Source: an uncultured Acidimicrobiaceae bacterium (GTDB taxonomy: Bacteria > Actinomycetota > Acidimicrobiia > Acidimicrobiales > Ilumatobacteraceae). From it: a stretch of 9,162 bases of DNA. The notes under the pieces are model-generated. The model did not search any database. It had not been told where the DNA came from and worked only from the letters and a program-made list of their open reading frames with translations. Positions 5,908-9,162 of this stretch are shown here, one piece after another (the stretch's first letter is position 1; each line of letters begins with the position of its first letter). The translations under genes and the position numbers were made by a program. Location of the stretch: positions 1-9,162 of the forward strand of contig CAIXHI010000149.1 in the NCBI GenBank assembly GCA_903919215.1, given 5' to 3'.

Positions 5908-6915
5908 TCAGGGGGCCGCGAAGGCGTCGATCATCGCGTGCACGTCGCCCAGCGGGTACAGGATCGGGCACGTCGCGCCGTGATCGATGTACTCCTGCAC
6001 CTTGGCACGGGCCTCGGCGGGGGTGCCGCTGGCGGTGAGCATCTGCACGATCTCGTCGGGCACCAACTTGCTGGCGGCCTCGACCTGCTCGTGCGTGGCC
6101 GGCCAGGTGAGCACCTCGCCCACCTTGTCGAGCAGGCTCTGAGGCACGCCCGAGGCCTTCATGATGTGCGGCTGCTGGCCGAGGTACTGCGTCACCATCA
6201 TGCGTGCCATGTCGAGCGCGGTCTGACGATCCTCGTGCACCGAGCACACCACCAGCTGCGGGCGGTCGATGTCGTCGACGCTGCGGCCGGCTTTCGCCGC
6301 ACCGATGGCCAGGTGCTCCATCGCCCGCAGGTTGTAGTCGGGCGAGACGAGGTAGTTCAGCACCACTCCGTCGGCGATCTCACCGGTGAGCTCCATCATC
6401 TGCATACCGGTAGCGCCGATGTAGATGGGCACATCCTTCGGTCGGCGCTCCTGGTACACGTAGTCCAGTTCGACGCCATCGAGGTGCACGTATGTGCCGT
6501 CGAACGTGACCGTCTCGTTGTGCAGCAGTGCGCGCACGACGGTGACGATCTCGCGCATCACCGTCAGCGGACGGGCGCGATCGATGCCGACCTTCTGAGC
6601 CAATGGGTCCCACCAGGCACCGATACCGAGGATGACGCGGCCGGGGGCCAGGTCGTCGAGTGTGCTGAACGTGGCGGCGAGGCGAGCCGGGTTGCGGCTC
6701 CAGCAGTCGACGACACCCGAGCCGACCTTGATGTGGTCGGTGACGCTGGCGAATGCAGCCATCGGCACGGTGGCCTCGCGCACGAGGCGACTCTCGGCCT
6801 GCCATACGGCGTGGAAGCCCTTGGCCTCGGCGTACTGCGCGATGGCCATGCCTTCGCGGATCGGGTGGGCGTCCTGCAGGTAGACAGCCATCGGCGTCGT
6901 GGCGAGCGTGCTCAT
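5908..6915 (-). CDS. Luciferase-like (LLM) F420-type oxidoreductase
   Basis: A 335-residue TIM-barrel protein of the luciferase-like monooxygenase / methylene-tetrahydromethanopterin reductase group, whose actinobacterial members usually use coenzyme F420 (some use FMN). Landmarks, in order: AQYAEAKGFHAVWQAESR; KVGSGVVDCWSRNPARLAAT with LDDLAPGRVILGIGAWW, the usual cofactor-barrel segment; DVPIYIGATGMQMMELTGEIADGVVLNYL; and a C-terminal GTPAEARAKVQEYIDHG that closes the barrel. Substrate unknown. ATG 6915 is preferred over an in-frame GTG at 6924 because a TATCGT element lies 7 nt before it and overlaps the GTG. The stop is TGA at 5908-5910. It is downstream of, and on the same strand as, the amidohydrolase, but the 155-bp gap with its own -10 suggests separate transcription. 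Confidence 0.88.
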   Translation of the reverse strand: MSTLATTPMAVYLQDAHPIREGMAIAQYAEAKGFHAVWQAESRLVREATVPMAAFASVTDHIKVGSGVVDCWSRNPARLAATFSTLDDLAPGRVILGIGAWWDPLAQKVGIDRARPLTVMREIVTVVRALLHNETVTFDGTYVHLDGVELDYVYQERRPKDVPIYIGATGMQMMELTGEIADGVVLNYLVSPDYNLRAMEHLAIGAAKAGRSVDDIDRPQLVVCSVHEDRQTALDMARMMVTQYLGQQPHIMKASGVPQSLLDKVGEVLTWPATHEQVEAASKLVPDEIVQMLTASGTPAEARAKVQEYIDHGATCPILYPLGDVHAMIDAFAAP

Positions 6916-6922
6916 GGGCAGC

Positions 6923-6928
6923 ACGATA
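6923..6928 (-). promoter_or_regulatory. Putative leaderless -10 element for the LLM oxidoreductase gene
   Basis: TATCGT lies 7 nt before the ATG at 6915. A TTGTAC hexamer on the same strand lies 15 nt further upstream, a short but possible -35. Confidence 0.4.
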
Positions 6929-6980
6929 GTGCCTTTACGTTTCGTACAAGCCCAGCGCCGGCGACGGCCCCATCAACCCC

Positions 6981-7050
6981 CGGTTCATGTCGCGGTCGTG
7001 ACCGCAGCGTTGCGGTGAACCGCGCGACGTGAACTGGTTCGCGACCGCGG
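6981..7050. repeat. Cluster of overlapping inverted repeats between two minus-strand genes
   Basis: The gap between the amidohydrolase stop and the oxidoreductase start holds several perfect inverted repeats: CGGTTC/GAACCG (6981-6986/7017-7022), GCGGTC/GACCGC (6992-6997/7000-7005), GAACC/GGTTC (7017-7021/7036-7040) and CGCGGTCG/CGACCGCG (6991-6998/7042-7049). They are mutually exclusive as hairpins. This may terminate the amidohydrolase transcript or hold an operator; no U-tract follows. Confidence 0.4.
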
Positions 7051-7070
7051 GACGATGTCGAGGTACTCGG

Positions 7071-8090
7071 TTACAGGCGTGCAAACAGTCGTTGCGCTTG
7101 CTCGGCGGCCTTGGCCCGCACCTCGGCGAGATCGACCCGCGTGGGCAGGCCGTCGCGCAGCAGCACCTCGCCACCAACCTCCACCTGCAGCGCGCGGATT
7201 CCGGGCGTGAACACCACGTGCCAGCCGCTGTCGGCGTGGTCGTAGTTCCACGTCACCCGGTCGGCACGAGCCTCGGGGAACAGCGCGTAGCCGTTGTCCA
7301 GCCACGTCCAGACCACATCCGGCGTAGCCAACACATCGCTCTCGCGCAGACGCACGTACGCCAGGCGGGCCTCTTCCAGCATGTCGGCGCCGATGCCGTC
7401 GGTGCCGAGCACGATGCGGTTCGGGCGCGTCGCCGGCGCGGCGTAGCCGACCGCGTTGTTCATGTTGCTGCGCGGGTTGTGGGCGATGGTTCCTGGCAGG
7501 TCTCGGTCGAGGTACACACAGTGCACGAGGTGCCAGTCGTCGCGCGCCAACGTCTGCAACCGCTCGCCGGCAGCAATGTCGTCGGGCCCCTCGGCGACAT
7601 GGATGTGCACGCCGACACCGAGGTCGCTGGCCAGACCAGCTGCAGCGTGCAACGTGTCGTCGCCGCACGTAAACGCAGCATGCACTCCCACCATCCCGCG
7701 ACCACCGGAGCGCAGGAACCGCTCGTTCTCCGCCAGACCGCGCCGGGCACCCTCGGGGCCGTGACGGTCGGTGACGCCGTAGGACAGGTTCGTGCGCACG
7801 CCGACGGCGGCACACGCATCGGCGATGACGGACAGGCTGCCGTCGATACACGTGGGCGACTCGTGGTGGTCGACAATGGCGGTGGTGCCGCACATCAGCG
7901 CCTCGGCAGCCCCGAGCATCGCCGACCAGCGGATCATCTCCTCGTCGAGCGCGACGTCGAGCCGCCACCACACCTGCTCGAGGATCTCGCGGAACTTCGT
8001 CGGCTGCCGCGGCGGCGCCGGCATGCCGCGCGCCAAGGCGGAGTAGAGGTGGTGGTGGCTACAGACCATGCCCGGGGTGACGGCGCTCAT
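7071..8090 (-). CDS. SsnA-like metal-dependent amidohydrolase, compact form lacking the N-terminal segment
   Basis: A 339-residue amidohydrolase-superfamily protein close to the SsnA/cytosine-guanine deaminase/chlorohydrolase group. Metal-site residues are visible: SHHHLYSALARG (H12, H14), HIHVAEG (162-168), LVHCVYLD (H190) and LGTDGIGADM (D231), plus the group signature HNPRSNMNNAVG (204-215). Family members run near 430-450 residues and begin with about 50-60 residues of beta-sandwich before the PG-hHxH segment. Here the protein begins almost at that segment (MSAVTPGM), although the C-terminal beta-sandwich strand (GGEVLLRDGLPTRVD) is kept. None of the three upstream minus-strand frames in the 77 bp before the divergent gene codes for the missing part. 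The C-terminal half is also shortened between D231 and the sandwich. ATG 8090 is the likely start; an in-frame earlier start at 8153 adds only unlikely sequence. Stop TAA. Substrate unknown; activity is uncertain. Confidence 0.82.
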   Translation of the reverse strand: MSAVTPGMVCSHHHLYSALARGMPAPPRQPTKFREILEQVWWRLDVALDEEMIRWSAMLGAAEALMCGTTAIVDHHESPTCIDGSLSVIADACAAVGVRTNLSYGVTDRHGPEGARRGLAENERFLRSGGRGMVGVHAAFTCGDDTLHAAAGLASDLGVGVHIHVAEGPDDIAAGERLQTLARDDWHLVHCVYLDRDLPGTIAHNPRSNMNNAVGYAAPATRPNRIVLGTDGIGADMLEEARLAYVRLRESDVLATPDVVWTWLDNGYALFPEARADRVTWNYDHADSGWHVVFTPGIRALQVEVGGEVLLRDGLPTRVDLAEVRAKAAEQAQRLFARL

Positions 8091-8098
8091 CGTTGCGC

Positions 8099-8104
8099 AC
8101 CGTA
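8099..8104 (-). promoter_or_regulatory. Possible leaderless -10 element for the amidohydrolase gene
   Basis: TACGGT on the minus strand lies 8 nt before the ATG at 8090, and is the same hexamer as before the Nudix-GNAT gene. If real, it excludes the longer start at 8153. Confidence 0.3.
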
Positions 8105-8154
8105 GCGCCGCCGGCCTAGGTGCCGCTGTACGAACTGCTCCTCCTCCGACCACC

Positions 8155-8160
8155 TAGTGT
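8155..8160 (+). promoter_or_regulatory. Putative leaderless -10 element for the membrane protein gene
   Basis: TAGTGT is followed by 7 nt (CGTCCCG) and then the ATG at 8168. No Shine-Dalgarno sequence is present. Confidence 0.4.
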
Positions 8161-8167
8161 CGTCCCG

Positions 8168-9162
8168 ATGAGCGAGCTCGAACCCGAGACGATCCCGGCG
8201 CCCGCCGTCGACCCCGACATCGAGCCCGCCATCGAGCCCGCCGTCGACCCCGACATCGACCCCGACATCGACCCCGCCGATGCTCCCGACGCTGCCCCCG
8301 CGCGCCGACGACGCTGGTTGCGTCTCGACGGCGTCGAACTGCCAATCCTCATCGTCTGGATCTCGTTCGCAGTGGCGCTGAGTGCTCTGCAACCGGGTCA
8401 CTTCTGGGGTGATGACTTCGCGTTGTACATCCGCCAAGGTGAAGGGCTCGTGCACTTCGATACCGCCAGGGTGATCCGCGACATCCACTACACCGTGGAG
8501 TGGTCGAGGGCAAAGGGTTTCAGCCCCGATGTATACCCCTGGGGCACCTCGATCCTGCTCGCCATCCCGCTCGCGCTCTTCGGGCGCGACATCATGGCCC
8601 TCAAGTTCACGATGGCCGCCGCCTTCGCCATCGGCGCTGGCGCCTGGTTCTCACTCGCCCGGCGCCGGTTGCCACTCGCCGCGGCACTTGGCTCGACAGC
8701 ATGTTTCACGCTCTCGCTGCCGATGGTGCGCTGGGTCGACGTCGTCGGTTCCGACCTGCCGTATCTGGCCATAACCGGGCTGTGCCTGGCCACGCTCGCC
8801 AGATGGCTCAGCCGCGGCCCGATCACCACCCGGCAGGCCATCGGCCTCGGCGCACTCGGGGCAGCCGCCTTCAGCTTCCGCAACGAGGGACTCGGCATCA
8901 CCGCTGCGCTGTTGCTCGGTATCGGAGCGAGCCACCTGTTCACTGCCACGCGCACCACATGGCGGCCGGTGTTGCGCCTCGCCAGCATCCGTGCGGCAAT
9001 CGCCGGCGGAGTTGCCATCGGCATCACCTTCGTACTGCAGTTGTTCCTGCCGTACGACATGTTGCCCAGCTACGAGGGTTCCGGCCCTGGCCGGATCACT
9101 GCCAACTGGTCGGCGTATGTGCGAGCGGTCACCGACCAGTTCGGCTTCTACAACGGTTCCAA
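8168..9162 (+). CDS. GT-C-like polytopic membrane glycosyltransferase, N-terminal part
   Basis: An open frame of 331 codons that runs off the window, so the gene is partial at its 3' end. Residues 1-45 are an acidic Pro-rich tail with tetrapeptide repeats, followed by RRRR (46-49), a positive-inside anchor for the first membrane helix (about 58-74). The first external loop carries GDD (81-83) in HFWGDDFALYIR, the position where GT-C enzymes (ArnT, PMT, GT39/GT87 style) keep their catalytic Asp pair, and later YPWGTSILLA, like the YP-G-S/P motif of that group. Several further hydrophobic segments follow: about 120-150, 160-200, 210-235 and 255-280. It probably transfers a sugar from a polyprenyl-phosphate donor on the outer face of the membrane; acceptor unknown. 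It is divergent from the amidohydrolase across 77 bp. The fold class is likely, the family assignment tentative. Confidence 0.75.
   Translation, partial: MSELEPETIPAPAVDPDIEPAIEPAVDPDIDPDIDPADAPDAAPARRRRWLRLDGVELPILIVWISFAVALSALQPGHFWGDDFALYIRQGEGLVHFDTARVIRDIHYTVEWSRAKGFSPDVYPWGTSILLAIPLALFGRDIMALKFTMAAAFAIGAGAWFSLARRRLPLAAALGSTACFTLSLPMVRWVDVVGSDLPYLAITGLCLATLARWLSRGPITTRQAIGLGALGAAAFSFRNEGLGITAALLLGIGASHLFTATRTTWRPVLRLASIRAAIAGGVAIGITFVLQLFLPYDMLPSYEGSGPGRITANWSAYVRAVTDQFGFYNGS
8201..8272 (+). repeat. Six 12-bp tandem units encoding P-[AD]-[IV]-[DE]
   Basis: Codons 12-35 of the membrane protein are six degenerate 12-bp units of the type CCC-GAC-ATC-GAC, giving PAVD, PDIE, PAIE, PAVD, PDID, PDID. 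The run forms a charged extended cytoplasmic tail and could change length by slippage in 12-bp steps without breaking the frame. Confidence 0.85.

Noticed and set aside
5892..5920. Terminator between the convergent corA and oxidoreductase genes
   Set aside because: Only a 5-bp GCGGC/GCCGC pairing that extends into the oxidoreductase coding end, with no T-tract; too weak to annotate.
5938..7032. Long plus-strand open frame opposite the luciferase-like gene (and a similar one at 7029-8105 opposite the amidohydrolase)
   Set aside because: These are low-stop antisense frames typical of GC-rich DNA; the translations are His/Arg-rich with no family resemblance, while the minus strand codes for clear families.

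Overview
The window reads as chromosomal DNA of a GC-rich actinobacterium. The evidence is: strong G/C preference at third codon positions; an actinobacterial-type imuA'-imuB mutagenesis pair; a LexA box of the Gram-positive TCGAAC-N4-GTTCGA type; a luciferase-like (F420-type) oxidoreductase; and a run of genes that seem to lack Shine-Dalgarno leaders and instead carry a TANNNT -10 element 6-8 nt before the start codon. The overall flavour suggests the Acidimicrobiia (Ilumatobacter-like), but that placement is inference from protein style, not a search. No phage, IS, CRISPR, tRNA or rRNA signal was seen. No gene-free stretch exceeds about 170 bp.

Layout, left to right. (1) 24-1004, minus: a Nudix hydrolase fused to a GNAT acetyltransferase. 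(2) 1172-1942, plus, divergent from it: an orphan OmpR/PhoB-type response regulator whose receiver keeps the phospho-acceptor Asp but has lost the acidic pair, the switch Thr/Ser and the Lys. (3) 1976-4332, minus: a two-gene SOS mutagenesis operon, imuA' then imuB, convergent with the regulator. A near-perfect LexA box sits directly against its -10 element. (4) 4373-4478: two copies of a 46-bp palindromic element at a 60-bp period, between imuA' and the next gene upstream. (5) 4482-4940, minus: a small protein with an Nfu/NifU N-terminal-like domain. (6) 5001-5891, plus, divergent from it: a CorA-family divalent-metal channel. (7) 5908-6915, minus, convergent with corA: a luciferase-like oxidoreductase. 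(8) 7071-8090, minus: an SsnA-like amidohydrolase lacking the usual N-terminal segment. (9) 8168 to the window edge, plus: the N-terminal part of a polytopic GT-C-like glycosyltransferase with an acidic Pro-rich cytoplasmic tail.

The only clear functional unit is imuA'-imuB. By analogy with mycobacteria, these two non-catalytic proteins would recruit the DnaE2 polymerase (not in this window) to the beta clamp for translesion synthesis after DNA damage. The other genes look like independent single-gene housekeeping or accessory loci. I found no convincing new multi-gene system. The points most worth a second look are the degenerate receiver, the doublet of 60-bp repeats beside the SOS operon, the leaderless promoter pattern with LexA sitting on it, the Nudix-GNAT fusion and the compact amidohydrolase.
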